Under the pieces are notes generated by a model. The model was given only the letters and a program-made list of their open reading frames with translations. It had not been told where the DNA came from and did not search any database. From a virus, in the IMG/VR virus record IMGVR_UViG_3300035698_017217, positions 1 through 60,186 of that record: a stretch of DNA of 60,186 nt; one strand, written 5' to 3'. This document shows positions 41,687-50,013 of the stretch, in pieces. Position 1 is the first letter of the stretch; every line of letters starts with the position of its first letter. Position numbers and translations under genes: made by a program.

Positions 41687-42144
41687 AAGTAGTAGTACAT
41701 AAAATGCCTCCCACTGTTTATGATTTATGGGATTTGATAGAAGATCTTTCCGCTCATCTGTCATTTGTTTTGTTAGAAAACGTGCATAGTATGCCTAATG
41801 ATGGAAAGAAAGCAATCACAACGTTCATGAAGCATGTTGGTCATTTAGAAATGGCTTTAGCTGCTGCTGAGATTTCATATGGTTTGATCGCTCCAACAAA
41901 ATGGCAAGCTCATTTTGGTTTGTTGAGAAAATCAAAAAGTGAAACTAAAACAGCGAAGAAGAACCGACACAAGGCAAAGGCACAAGCTTTGTTTAATGGA
42001 CATGGTTTCAATATTATTCATGCCACTGCTGATGCTTTGTTAATAGCTCAGTATAATCTTGAAAATAATCAAGCAATGTATGACCATTGGATTGGCATTG
42101 ATCCTGGTATAGATGGTGGCATTGCGATAATAAGTAGAGGGTGA
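41683..42144 (+). CDS. RuvC-like resolvase, apparently circularly permuted
   Basis: 153 aa. FVLLENVHSMPNDGKKAITTF supplies the second catalytic Glu; APTKWQAHFGL, KKNRHKAKAQALF and HATADALLIAQY (last acidic residues) follow in normal order. But the first strand with the initial Asp, WIGIDPGIDGGIAII, lies at the C-terminus (residues ~137-151) rather than the N-terminus. All four acidic positions appear present, so a permuted yet active fold is plausible. ATGA overlap with the exonuclease. Confidence 0.85.
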   Translation: MKVVVHKMPPTVYDLWDLIEDLSAHLSFVLLENVHSMPNDGKKAITTFMKHVGHLEMALAAAEISYGLIAPTKWQAHFGLLRKSKSETKTAKKNRHKAKAQALFNGHGFNIIHATADALLIAQYNLENNQAMYDHWIGIDPGIDGGIAIISRG

Positions 42145-42146
42145 TT

Positions 42147-42347
42147 ATGGAAGAACGACGATGTGAGTTGTGTGGTTATTGGGATAAGACAAAAGAAAAA
42201 TGTCATCGGTATCCGCCTATTAAAGGTTTGAGTTCATCTGAGACCACGTTGTTTATTACAACGTATAAGCTTGATTGGTGTGGTGAGTTTCAACCAAAAG
42301 ACAAGAAAAAGAAAAAGAAAAAGATAAAAAATTGCAGCGGGGTTTGA
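42147..42347 (+). CDS. Small four-Cys phage protein, copy 1
   Basis: 66 aa. CELCGYWDKTKEKCHRYPP...DWCGEFQPK gives a probable zinc site; the same layout occurs at 52810. Lys-rich tail. Family common in phages, function unknown. A GTG six bases upstream is also in frame. Confidence 0.7.
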   Translation: MEERRCELCGYWDKTKEKCHRYPPIKGLSSSETTLFITTYKLDWCGEFQPKDKKKKKKKIKNCSGV

Positions 42348-42375
42348 CTGGATTGCCTAATGATTAGGAGATGTT

Positions 42376-42573
42376 ATGGATAAGTATGAAGAATTAGAAT
42401 TGCCTAATATTCGAGTAGATAAAATACGGAGAACTGATAGAACAATTTCCGGTTTTTCGCCTACATGGATTTTTTGGTCTTATGTTTCATCTGCTGTTGC
42501 TGGTCTTGGTCTAGGTTATCTTGTGGTGCTGTGGATAGAGAAGAACAAAAATCTGTTGTACATAGAATGGTGA
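42376..42573 (+). CDS. Small membrane protein
   Basis: 65 aa with one hydrophobic helix (FWSYVSSAVAGLGLGYLVVLW) in the second half. AGGAGATG upstream. Function unknown. Confidence 0.65.
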   Translation: MDKYEELELPNIRVDKIRRTDRTISGFSPTWIFWSYVSSAVAGLGLGYLVVLWIEKNKNLLYIEW

Positions 42574-42576
42574 AGC

Positions 42577-43611
42577 ATGATTGAAAAACTGAGAATACGT
42601 AATTTTCAACGACATGAAAAACTTGACATAAATATTGATACCAAAGTAGTTGCTATTGTTGGTCCTACTGATACTGGCAAGTCTTCTGTTTTGCGTGCTT
42701 TGCGATGGGTAGCCATGAATCGACCAATGGGTATGGGATTCATGAGAGATGGTTGTGACAGTGTTGATGTGTCGGTGAAAGTTGATGGTGATACCCAGAT
42801 CAAACGAGATAGGTCAAAATCGAAGAATACCTATAGGGTAAAACACAATGGAAAAGTAAGTGATTTCAAAGCTATTGGTTCAGATGTGCCGTTGAAAGTG
42901 GAAAATGCTTTGAATGTAGGACCAGAAAATTTTCAAGGGCAGCATGATCCTCCGTTTTGGTTTATGCTGTCTAGTAGTGATGTAGCTAAGTCCTTGAATA
43001 AGATAGTAGATTTATCGACCATAGATCTTGTTGCTTCCAGTATTGGTAAAAGTGTACGAAAGCAGAAGGTTGAAGGTCAAGTATGGCAAAAGCTTGTGCA
43101 AAAAAGTTTTGCTGATATTGATCGATATGGTTACGTTGAAGATATAGCTGATGATCGAGACACGTTGGAAGATTTATCTGATACTAGTGAAAAAGCAGAA
43201 TCATTTGCTAAGGAAATGAGGATTTTGTTTCGTTTGGCTGATGGTGCGGAGATAGATCGTAGGAATAAAGCTTTTGTTTTGGAAAAAGCTAAGGTCGTTG
43301 TAAGATTAGGTAATGATGCTTATGAAGCTGAAGAAAAAGTGGATGGTCTGCGTGATGTGACAATAAGAGGAAGAGAGTTAGCAGAATCGATAAGTATTGA
43401 TGTTCCTAACATTGATAGATTGATTGAGTCTTATGAATTGTGTGATAGGTTCAAAGAAGATGAAGGAGATTTACAGGAAATTGTTCGTAGGATCAAAAAA
43501 CAAGAAAGTATGTTTCTGACAAAGAATGCCATGTTGACTACAGCCGAAAGTGAATTGGTTGATGAGCTAGATGGCGTATGTCCAATATGTGGAGGACCAT
43601 TTGATGGGTAG
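42577..43611 (+). CDS. SbcC/Rad50 N-terminal half with zinc hook
   Basis: 344 aa. IEKLRIRNFQRHEKLDINI, Walker A VGPTDTGKSSVLRALRW and the Q-loop region QGQHDPPF are the N-lobe of SMC/Rad50 ATPases. A coiled coil follows, and the protein ends exactly at the zinc hook CPICGGPFDG. The C-lobe is not present in this protein but on a separate ORF at 44766, making a split Rad50. Confidence 0.9.
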   Translation: MIEKLRIRNFQRHEKLDINIDTKVVAIVGPTDTGKSSVLRALRWVAMNRPMGMGFMRDGCDSVDVSVKVDGDTQIKRDRSKSKNTYRVKHNGKVSDFKAIGSDVPLKVENALNVGPENFQGQHDPPFWFMLSSSDVAKSLNKIVDLSTIDLVASSIGKSVRKQKVEGQVWQKLVQKSFADIDRYGYVEDIADDRDTLEDLSDTSEKAESFAKEMRILFRLADGAEIDRRNKAFVLEKAKVVVRLGNDAYEAEEKVDGLRDVTIRGRELAESISIDVPNIDRLIESYELCDRFKEDEGDLQEIVRRIKKQESMFLTKNAMLTTAESELVDELDGVCPICGGPFDG

Positions 43612-44518
43612 AGTTATAGCTTTGTTGTGTTCTGATATTCATCTTAGTCATAAGCCTCCTGTGGCTAGATCTGCTGAGCCTGATTGGTATGCTGTTCAAG
43701 CTAGGGTGATGGATCAATTGAGGATGATTTCAAAAGACTACCCTGGTCGTCCAATTTTATGTGCTGGTGATTTGTTTCATAAGTACAATCCACCTCCTGA
43801 ATTGATTAACTTGGCCATTCGTAATTTGCCATTGATGTTCACTGTGCCCGGTCAACATGATTTGCCGTATCATGATTTTGAGGAAGTTGGGAGATCAGCA
43901 TATCAAACGATGGTTCATGCTGATGTGATTCAAGCATTACCTGTTGAAAGTCATATGTCGTTGGGAGAAGATTTATTTGTAAAAGGCATTCCGTGGGGAT
44001 TTGATGTTACGTCGATTGATGAAGAAAATGATGATCGGTTGAAAGTAGCGGTGTTGCATAAGTATGTGTGGGTGAAAGGATTTAGCTATCCTGGAGCACC
44101 AGTAGAGAACATGTCTACAAGTATGAAGGATGAATTGAGTGGATACGATGTAGCTGTGTTTGGTGATAATCACCATAGTTTTACAACCAAGTCTGGTAAG
44201 TGTGTGGTTCGTAATTGTGGGTGCTTGATACCACGTCATCAGGATGAAAGAAATCGTATACCTGAAGTTGGTTTGTTGTATGATGATGGTTCTGTTGGTT
44301 CGGTTGAATTGGATGTAAGTTACGATAAGTGGTTAGATCCAGAAGATACACCAAGTATTGGCAGTAGTCTTTCGATGGATGAATTGATGAAAGAATTGAA
44401 GACAGCCGATTATGAAGATATAGATTACCGTGAAGCAGTCAAGCGGTATCTTGGTGAACATGAAACAAAACAAAGTGTGTCTGATATTTTATTTGAGCTA
44501 TTGGAGGACGAAGTATGA
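43604..44518 (+). CDS. SbcD/Mre11-like nuclease
   Basis: 304 aa from ATG 43604 with GGAGG 8 bases upstream. ALLCSDIHLSH (D-x-H), ILCAGDLFHKY (GD), VPGQHDLPYH (GNHD equivalent, Asn changed to Gln), AVLHKYVW and VFGDNHHSF give the metallophosphatase set; the last motif is GDNHH rather than GHxH. It lies between the two SbcC halves and should form the SbcCD nuclease with them. Confidence 0.9.
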   Translation: MGRVIALLCSDIHLSHKPPVARSAEPDWYAVQARVMDQLRMISKDYPGRPILCAGDLFHKYNPPPELINLAIRNLPLMFTVPGQHDLPYHDFEEVGRSAYQTMVHADVIQALPVESHMSLGEDLFVKGIPWGFDVTSIDEENDDRLKVAVLHKYVWVKGFSYPGAPVENMSTSMKDELSGYDVAVFGDNHHSFTTKSGKCVVRNCGCLIPRHQDERNRIPEVGLLYDDGSVGSVELDVSYDKWLDPEDTPSIGSSLSMDELMKELKTADYEDIDYREAVKRYLGEHETKQSVSDILFELLEDEV

Positions 44519-44766
44519 TAAGTGCTAGAAGATTTGAAGAACTGAAGAAAAAAGTATCTGGAATCAAAGAAGATGTTTCTAGGTCTGAGGGTGCATTTGA
44601 AGAACATATGAAAACCATCAAAAAGAAGTTTGGTTGCAATACGTTGGAAGATGCGGAGTCGAAGTTGAGGACGTTGACTAAGAAAGCTGATAAGGCGAAG
44701 GAGAAGTTCGAAGAGGAGATGGAGTCGTTTATGGAGAAGTGGGGTGAAGAGTTGGAGGTTGAGTGA
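44515..44766 (+). CDS. Coiled-coil protein, probable Rad50 linker arm
   Basis: 83 aa, nearly all charged heptads (KAKEKFEEEMESFMEKWGEELEVE). ATGA overlap before, and overlap with the C-lobe gene after. Its place suggests it supplies the returning coiled-coil arm of the split Rad50. Confidence 0.65.
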   Translation: MISARRFEELKKKVSGIKEDVSRSEGAFEEHMKTIKKKFGCNTLEDAESKLRTLTKKADKAKEKFEEEMESFMEKWGEELEVE

Positions 44767-45350
44767 TGAATATAACAGAAGTTAATAAACTGGTTGAGAC
44801 ATTACGAGATAGGGCCAAACAGGTTGCCATTGTTCATGATGGAAATTTGAAGCACCTAGCGATTGTAGAAGCATCGTTAAGAGACTATGAAGAAGCCCAG
44901 GTAATAACACAAATCATAGCTCGGGAGATGCAACAACGAGTCCATACGAAGATTTCGAAGATAGTTAGTAGATGCTTAGTTGCTGTGTTTGCAGAACCTT
45001 ATGAATTTGAAATAAAATTCGTTTGTAAGAGAGGAAAAACAGAAGCAAATTTGGTATTCATCAGGGATGGGTTAGAACTTGATGATCCGATAAATCAGGT
45101 TGGTGGTGGTGTGATTGATGTTGCTGCTTTGGGGCTTAGATTGGCTTGTATCTTACTTGCAAGACCAAGACGAAGAAGGCTGCTTGTGCTGGATGAACCA
45201 TTGAAGAATGTGCGTGGCAAGCAAAACCGTATGAATGTTAGATCATTGCTTGAGGCGTTAGCTGATGAGATGGATGTTCAGATAGTGTTGAATGTGGATG
45301 TTGATGCTTATCCAGAATTTGTTTTAGGAACTGTTATTGAAATGTCGTAG
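44766..45350 (+). CDS. SbcC/Rad50 C-terminal half
   Basis: 194 aa from ATG 44766 (GGAGG upstream). QVGGGVIDVAALGLRLACILL is the ABC signature helix and RLLVLDEPLKNVRG is Walker B with the D-loop, as in the Rad50 C-lobe. A short coil precedes them. Together with 42577 and 44515 it completes one Rad50 in three chains. Confidence 0.85.
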   Translation: MNITEVNKLVETLRDRAKQVAIVHDGNLKHLAIVEASLRDYEEAQVITQIIAREMQQRVHTKISKIVSRCLVAVFAEPYEFEIKFVCKRGKTEANLVFIRDGLELDDPINQVGGGVIDVAALGLRLACILLARPRRRRLLVLDEPLKNVRGKQNRMNVRSLLEALADEMDVQIVLNVDVDAYPEFVLGTVIEMS

Positions 45351-45353
45351 AGG

Positions 45354-45363
45354 TGTGATAATA
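45354..45363 (+). promoter_or_regulatory. Class B promoter-like motif (TGTGATAATA)
   Basis: 43 bases before the next start, right after the Rad50 C-half stop. Confidence 0.5.
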
Positions 45364-45406
45364 ACATAGATGAAAAATAGAACTTGTTCAAAACAGGAGA
45401 AAATTG

Positions 45407-45523
45407 ATGAAGATCAAAGTACAAAACAAAGATGATCGAGAATGGTTATCATTGATTGTTGTTTGTGTTCTAGCTTTGTTTATTTCCATAATGGTTGAAT
45501 TGCCAGCATGGTTGTTTTTTTGA
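45407..45523 (+). CDS. Small membrane peptide (38 aa)
   Basis: CAGGAGAAA upstream. One strong transmembrane helix (LIVVCVLALFISIMV). Function unknown. Confidence 0.6.
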   Translation: MKIKVQNKDDREWLSLIVVCVLALFISIMVELPAWLFF

Positions 45524-45545
45524 TGTACATATAAGGAGATTTGGT

Positions 45546-45836
45546 ATGTCTAACAATGATAATTGGGGGGACATGCTAGCAAAACCTATAGCTGTGCTCG
45601 AAGAACATGGTTTAAGTATTAGGGAGATAAATGTATTAGAAGAACAATTAGGTTTTATCTATGTACGAGATTTGCAAGAAATTACTAGAGAAGAGCTTCT
45701 GCAATGTCCGAACTTTGGCAAAACTTTCATGTTGAATTTGCAAACAAGTCTTTTACATTTTCTTGAAAAGGAAGTCATAGATGTCCAAGAAAAAAAGAAA
45801 GCAGGCATCACGACCAAGGTTAAAAAACGCAATTGA
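45546..45836 (+). CDS. RNA polymerase alpha-CTD-like protein
   Basis: 96 aa from ATG 45546 (AAGGAG upstream). PIAVLEEHGLSIREINVLEEQLGFIYVRDLQEITREELLQCPNFGKTFMLNLQTSL follows the helix-hairpin-helix core of the RpoA C-terminal domain, where the matching region is ...TVGDLL...EEDLL...NFGKKSL. It could bind UP elements or transcription factors in place of the host domain. Lys-rich tail. Confidence 0.8.
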   Translation: MSNNDNWGDMLAKPIAVLEEHGLSIREINVLEEQLGFIYVRDLQEITREELLQCPNFGKTFMLNLQTSLLHFLEKEVIDVQEKKKAGITTKVKKRN

Positions 45837-46155
45837 CAAAACCATCTTTGGTATGCTTGAAGGTGGGAGTACATATGAAGAGATTGAAAAGTCTCTTCAT
45901 GTTTCGTTGGAGAACATAATTGCAGTTGAAAAATCAAGAACTAAAATAATTCACAAACCAAGGAAAAAAATAGAACCGGTTATGGACATTCTTTACATGC
46001 CATTGAATGTTGTGGGGACAGAAATCATGGATGTTGTGATAAAAGAAAGAGCTAGAGAAATAAGGGAGGATGGTTATTGGTGTGTGGGTTTAGACAGTGG
46101 TGGGTCTGTTGAAGAACCTGTATGGATTCCAGCGTGGGATGATAAATTTTATTAA
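45781..46155 (+). CDS. Hypothetical 124-aa protein with possible HTH
   Basis: Overlaps the alpha-CTD-like gene by 56 bases. MLEGGSTYEEIEKSLHVSLENIIAVEKS may be an HTH; the rest has a WxVGLDSGGSVEEPVWIPAW motif. Unassigned. Confidence 0.65.
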   Translation: MSKKKRKQASRPRLKNAIDKTIFGMLEGGSTYEEIEKSLHVSLENIIAVEKSRTKIIHKPRKKIEPVMDILYMPLNVVGTEIMDVVIKERAREIREDGYWCVGLDSGGSVEEPVWIPAWDDKFY

Positions 46156-46166
46156 AGGAGGTTGTT

Positions 46167-46997
46167 ATGATACGAAATCGTATAAAAGAATTTAGGATGG
46201 TAAAGGCGTCGGAACTGAAAGCCAATCCTAAAAACTGGAGAGTACATCCAAAAGAGCAGAAAGATGCTTTGAAAAGTATTTTGTCTGAAATTGGCTATGC
46301 TGATGCTTGTTTAGCTCGTGAATTATCAGATGGTTCATTGGAGTTGATTGATGGTCATTTACGGCAATCCATAGATCCAGATCAATTGATTCCTGTTCTT
46401 ATTCTGGATATAGATGAAGCTGAAGCTGATAAGTTGATGGCTGTGTTAGATCCATTAGCTTCGATGGCTGGAACAAATGCAGAACAGTTAGACAAATTGT
46501 TGTTTGATGCGACTATCAATAACCATGACTTGCGTTTGTTGCTTGAGGAGTTGTCTGAATTCACTAATGATGGTGATGAAGCTGAAAAGGAATTGAATAA
46601 AACCAAAGTTGCTTTGATTCCAGAAATGGAATTGCGGCCTTATGAACATTACGATTATGTGATTCTGTTATGTAAGGAAAGAACTGTGTTTGCCAATTTG
46701 TGTGATAAACTGAAATTGGAGAAACAGCACCAGATGGGGCGTCCAAAGAAGATTGGTCTTGGTCGTGCAATCAATGGGCAGATCATTCTTGATATGCTTG
46801 CTGGTGTAACAGAAGACACGCCCATGGTGGTGATAGATTCTGCAATTGGGATAGACGATGAAGAGTTGTCTCGTTCTAAAGAAAAAACAGTTGATCCACC
46901 AGTAACGACTATTCCTGATTTCGATGATGCATACGAAGAAGAGTGGGATGATACCATTGGTGGTGATGAGGAGGACGACGATGATTGGGACGAGTGA
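46167..46997 (+). CDS. ParB-like nuclease domain protein
   Basis: 276 aa. KASELKANPKNWRVHPKEQKDALKSIL...LIDGHLRQS is a ParB N-terminal (Srx-like) domain with GHxR. Middle is helical and the C-terminal 60 residues are very acidic. In phages ParB-like domains often accompany DNA-modification genes; the next gene (TAGT-like) fits. Confidence 0.85.
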   Translation: MIRNRIKEFRMVKASELKANPKNWRVHPKEQKDALKSILSEIGYADACLARELSDGSLELIDGHLRQSIDPDQLIPVLILDIDEAEADKLMAVLDPLASMAGTNAEQLDKLLFDATINNHDLRLLLEELSEFTNDGDEAEKELNKTKVALIPEMELRPYEHYDYVILLCKERTVFANLCDKLKLEKQHQMGRPKKIGLGRAINGQIILDMLAGVTEDTPMVVIDSAIGIDDEELSRSKEKTVDPPVTTIPDFDDAYEEEWDDTIGGDEEDDDDWDE

Positions 46998-47733
46998 TAT
47001 TGCTATTGTTGTTCCTAGCAGGCGTAGGGCTGCTTGCATTCCACGTATTCGTGAGATACTTCCATCTGCTTATTTCTATGTTGATGAAAGAGAAGCAGAC
47101 GACTACAAGGATGCTGGTGACAAGCTGGTACTGCATTCTCCTACCAATTATTTGGCCGATGTTCGCAATTTGTTGATTGAGCACTTTCAGGAAAAAGTTA
47201 TTGTTCAGATTGATGACGATTTGACTGGAATTGTTCAATTGCCCAAGGGTAGAAAGTTGACCAATCCAGAATCGATATTCAGTGTGATTTATAACGCTGC
47301 TGTTATTTCTGAGGATATGGATGTTGGTGTTTTTTGTTGGAATAGAAATGCGTCACCAATGCATTTCAATGATTTCGATCCGATTGCACTGTCTACCGGT
47401 TTTGTTAGTTCGTCATTTGGTGTACGTGGCGAAGCTCGGCACCGGTTGCATAGCAGTGAGTTTGCTGGTCTAGAAGACATGGATTTTACGATGCAGGCTT
47501 ATTTGCTTGATCGTATTATGTTTTGTGATAAACGGTTTTATTTCGACCATGGTAAAGTGTTTGGGCAGCATGGTGGTGCTGTTGGTATCACTGATAAGAA
47601 TAGATATGAGACCAGTTTGGACAATCTACAATCCAGGTGGGGAGCATACGTCAATCATACCTATGGAAAGAGGGGAAATGACTCAAAATTGAGTGTTCAC
47701 ATGAAAATTCCTCGAAAATATGGAGATCTGTAG
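46981..47733 (+). CDS. TAGT-like glycosyltransferase (TET-associated family)
   Basis: 250 aa from ATG 46981 with GAGGAGG upstream. IAIVVPSRRRAACIPRIREILPSAYFYVDEREADDYK, LADVRNLLIE and VIVQIDDDLTGI (DxD) are like the phage TET-associated glycosyltransferases, which modify hydroxymethyl bases. Together with ParB and UDP-glucuronate production it suggests sugar-modified phage DNA. Substrate unproven; no base hydroxylase is visible in the window. Confidence 0.65.
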   Translation: MIGTSDIAIVVPSRRRAACIPRIREILPSAYFYVDEREADDYKDAGDKLVLHSPTNYLADVRNLLIEHFQEKVIVQIDDDLTGIVQLPKGRKLTNPESIFSVIYNAAVISEDMDVGVFCWNRNASPMHFNDFDPIALSTGFVSSSFGVRGEARHRLHSSEFAGLEDMDFTMQAYLLDRIMFCDKRFYFDHGKVFGQHGGAVGITDKNRYETSLDNLQSRWGAYVNHTYGKRGNDSKLSVHMKIPRKYGDL

Positions 47734-47808
47734 TAATATTCTTATGTATTAGACGAATAGTAGATAGGAGAAAATGGTTACGTTTTTCACAGATTTTTTC
47801 TTACGTGA

Positions 47809-47818
47809 CGTGAGAATA
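47809..47818 (+). promoter_or_regulatory. Class B promoter-like motif (CGTGAGAATA)
   Basis: 45 bases before the RarA-C-like gene; nearly identical to the site at 50846. Confidence 0.5.
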
Positions 47819-47862
47819 AAGTAGATGAAACAGCCAACATAATTAAAAAGGAGATCAAAAAG

Positions 47863-48492
47863 ATGGGAATTCCCCTGACGAAGAATGGGATGAACGCCAT
47901 GGAGTGTGTTTCTGCTATGCAGAAATCAATCAGACGCAGCTTAGAACGAGAAGCAATGGAATTTGCTGTTGAGCTAGCTCAAACCAGTAGGGGTTTTAGT
48001 ACGATGGTCTGTAACAGGTTAGAGATCATATCTCACGAAGATATTGACTGCTTGGCATGTCCTGAAATAGTTCCATTTGTTAATGCTGCTTGTGAGATGG
48101 CAAAGCGTCATTATAACGCTGAAGATCTTGGAAGATGGGCGATGCCAATAGGTAATGCAATCCGGTTGATGTCACGGGCACCAAAAAACAGAGAAGGTGA
48201 TTGGTTCCAAGCGGCTGTGGTTTTGAATGCATCACTGAATGGGTATCAACCTACCATTCCTGATTTTGCTAAGGATAAGCATACTTTCGCTGGTAAACGA
48301 ATGGGCAGAGGGACTCAACATTTTATCGATGATGGTCAAATTCTTGTGCCTGAAGCTCCTAAAAGTGTTTACAAGAAAGAAGCTGAAACGCTGTGGCTGC
48401 AACAAGATGATCCGAAAACAACGTCAAAATCCATTAAGAACCTTTCTAAGAAGAAAGAAGCTGGTGGTAAAATGCTGTGGGATGATGATTGA
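47863..48492 (+). CDS. RarA/MgsA C-terminal-like protein
   Basis: 209 aa. SAMQKSIRRSLEREAMEFAVELAQTSRGFSTMVCNRLEIISHEDIDCL...IRLMSRAPKNREGDWFQAAV follows the C-terminal tetramer domain of RarA/MgsA (SAFQKSIRGSD...ARRLxxIASEDIGLADP...APKSN). The AAA+ ATPase part is missing. In phages such pieces may cooperate with the clamp loader at 35708. Ends in a Lys/Asp-rich tail. Confidence 0.75.
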   Translation: MGIPLTKNGMNAMECVSAMQKSIRRSLEREAMEFAVELAQTSRGFSTMVCNRLEIISHEDIDCLACPEIVPFVNAACEMAKRHYNAEDLGRWAMPIGNAIRLMSRAPKNREGDWFQAAVVLNASLNGYQPTIPDFAKDKHTFAGKRMGRGTQHFIDDGQILVPEAPKSVYKKEAETLWLQQDDPKTTSKSIKNLSKKKEAGGKMLWDDD

Positions 48493-48524
48493 TCCGATTT
48501 CCTCTTGAATACTGGTGTTTGATT

Positions 48525-48731
48525 ATGGTAGAAATCACTATAAGACAGAAGTTCGAAAAATTGTTCTGTGTTTATGATATTCTGTTTGAACCTGAAGAAG
48601 TTCTGTTGATTACTAAATTCAACGAGGAGACTAACACCTACGAGGATGAATTGGTACAGATGGCGTGGAAGATGTTTCAAAAAGATGGAAAACAACACCA
48701 AGAGATAGATTTATTTAGGCATAGGGATTGA
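48525..48731 (+). CDS. Hypothetical 68-aa protein
   Basis: ATG 48525; a TTG at 48489 would overlap the previous gene. FEPEEVLLITKFNEETNTYEDELVQMAWKMFQKDG is helical. No family recognised; ribosome site weak. Confidence 0.5.
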   Translation: MVEITIRQKFEKLFCVYDILFEPEEVLLITKFNEETNTYEDELVQMAWKMFQKDGKQHQEIDLFRHRD

Positions 48732-48760
48732 TAAACCAAGCATTTGACCAAGGAGTTGTT

Positions 48761-48883
48761 ATGAAAGTTAGATCAAAATTGATTGGTGAATTGTTTGAAA
48801 GTTTTTTGTTGGGTGTTTTTGTTACTTCACTTGCTGGAGGTTTATTGTTAGCTGTGCTAAAGATGATTGGTCTTGTTCGATGA
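48761..48883 (+). CDS. Small membrane protein (40 aa)
   Basis: AAGGAG upstream. Hydrophobic helix FLLGVFVTSLAGGLLLAVL. ATGA overlap with the next basic gene. Confidence 0.6.
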   Translation: MKVRSKLIGELFESFLLGVFVTSLAGGLLLAVLKMIGLVR

Positions 48884-49038
48884 AACGAAAAAGAAATGTT
48901 GTTGGGCATAGGCAAGCAGGAAAACGAAAAAACATTTCACGAAAGATGTTGGTTAAATTGAAAAAGAAGAAGGGCCGTAGGAAAGAAAATGTGCAGAAAA
49001 CAAATAGGACCAAATGTTGTATTGGTGCAATTAAATAG
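48880..49038 (+). CDS. Highly basic 52-aa protein
   Basis: About 40% Lys/Arg (KRKRN, KLKKKKGRRK). Could bind nucleic acid. Start overlaps the previous stop (ATGA). Coding status moderately supported by layout. Confidence 0.5.
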   Translation: MKRKRNVVGHRQAGKRKNISRKMLVKLKKKKGRRKENVQKTNRTKCCIGAIK

Positions 49039-49408
49039 AACACATAATGGTAGATATTCTACTGATTGTGGTTATCCTGCTTTGTGCCCAGAATTCGTTG
49101 AGCAGTATTTTTCATACATGGCTTGGCATTCTGACATTACTGTTCAATTTTCTATTCATGGCACTGATGGGTTTTTACCTATCACGATACGTAAATTTCC
49201 AGATGACAGGTTGCATTGGAAAGCAGGTTTGTTCCCATACCATAGATCTTGGTTTTTCCGATGGTTGCGAAGAAAGTATGGCAATAGGAAAAAATTCAAA
49301 CCAATGTATCCAGAAATGGAAACTATATTAAATGAATTGTTGGAAGTTCGTGAATTGAAGAATTGCTGTTGCACAACTATCTATATGCATATCAATTGTG
49401 AATTATGA
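48989..49408 (+). CDS. Hypothetical 139-aa protein
   Basis: GGAAAG upstream, overlaps the basic gene by 50 bases. Trp/Tyr/His-rich centre (WFFRWLRRKYG) and a Cys triplet near the end. Unassigned. Confidence 0.6.
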   Translation: MCRKQIGPNVVLVQLNRTHNGRYSTDCGYPALCPEFVEQYFSYMAWHSDITVQFSIHGTDGFLPITIRKFPDDRLHWKAGLFPYHRSWFFRWLRRKYGNRKKFKPMYPEMETILNELLEVRELKNCCCTTIYMHINCEL

Positions 49409-49522
49409 AGAAACCACAATTCGTTTTTGTGATGTTCTACAAATAACCCATGTTTTTGCTGTTTTCTATATAGAAGAAATAGACGAATTTGACTAATAAA
49501 TCGTCTATAAAACCAAAAAAAA

Positions 49523-49801
49523 ATGAAAGAAGAGTGTGTAAAAATGCCTGAGTATATTCATACCAATAAAGAAATCCAAAAAAAGATTGAAGAAGTTACA
49601 GTTGTGAATAATGAACTGTGGAACAACTCCATAGATATTATTGACGATAGTTCTACTGAAGATAAATTGAAACAGATTTTGATGAATCAAGGAGCTTTGT
49701 TTGGTAGTATTGGTTTGTTGTTGATTGTTGCAAGAAATGAACTGAAAGCAGCATCACCAGTAGAAGTGGCAACTGTTGAAGATATGGAGAAATTAGGATA
49801 A
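49523..49801 (+). CDS. Hypothetical 92-aa protein
   Basis: Helical with a short hydrophobic run (LFGSIGLLLIVARNEL) near residue 65. A later ATG at 49544 (MPEYIHTNKE) is an alternative start. Abuts the next gene. Confidence 0.55.
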   Translation: MKEECVKMPEYIHTNKEIQKKIEEVTVVNNELWNNSIDIIDDSSTEDKLKQILMNQGALFGSIGLLLIVARNELKAASPVEVATVEDMEKLG

Positions 49802-50013
49802 TGCATGTCTTTAATTGGTTGTTAGTAGAGCTTGCTCCTATGCTGGTTTTAGTTTTTGGAATGTTTTTCTATGGCTATATAATAGGATATACAAAAGGAA
49901 AAAAGCACGGAGTAGAGGAGTATAAAAAACATTTTAATGAAAAGTGGTTTTTATCCACCCGTTGTGCAGAATCGTATGTAAAATCTTATAAGGGGGAGAA
50001 TGAAGATGGATAG
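49801..50013 (+). CDS. Membrane protein (70 aa)
   Basis: N-terminal transmembrane helix (LLVELAPMLVLVFGMFFYGYIIGY) then a charged cytoplasmic-type tail. Related layout to the following gene. Function unknown. Confidence 0.65.
   Translation: MHVFNWLLVELAPMLVLVFGMFFYGYIIGYTKGKKHGVEEYKKHFNEKWFLSTRCAESYVKSYKGENEDG

Noticed and set aside
47774-47824. 16-aa frame after an AGGAG site
   Set aside because: Overlaps a class B motif and is too short to support; could be a leader peptide but no evidence.
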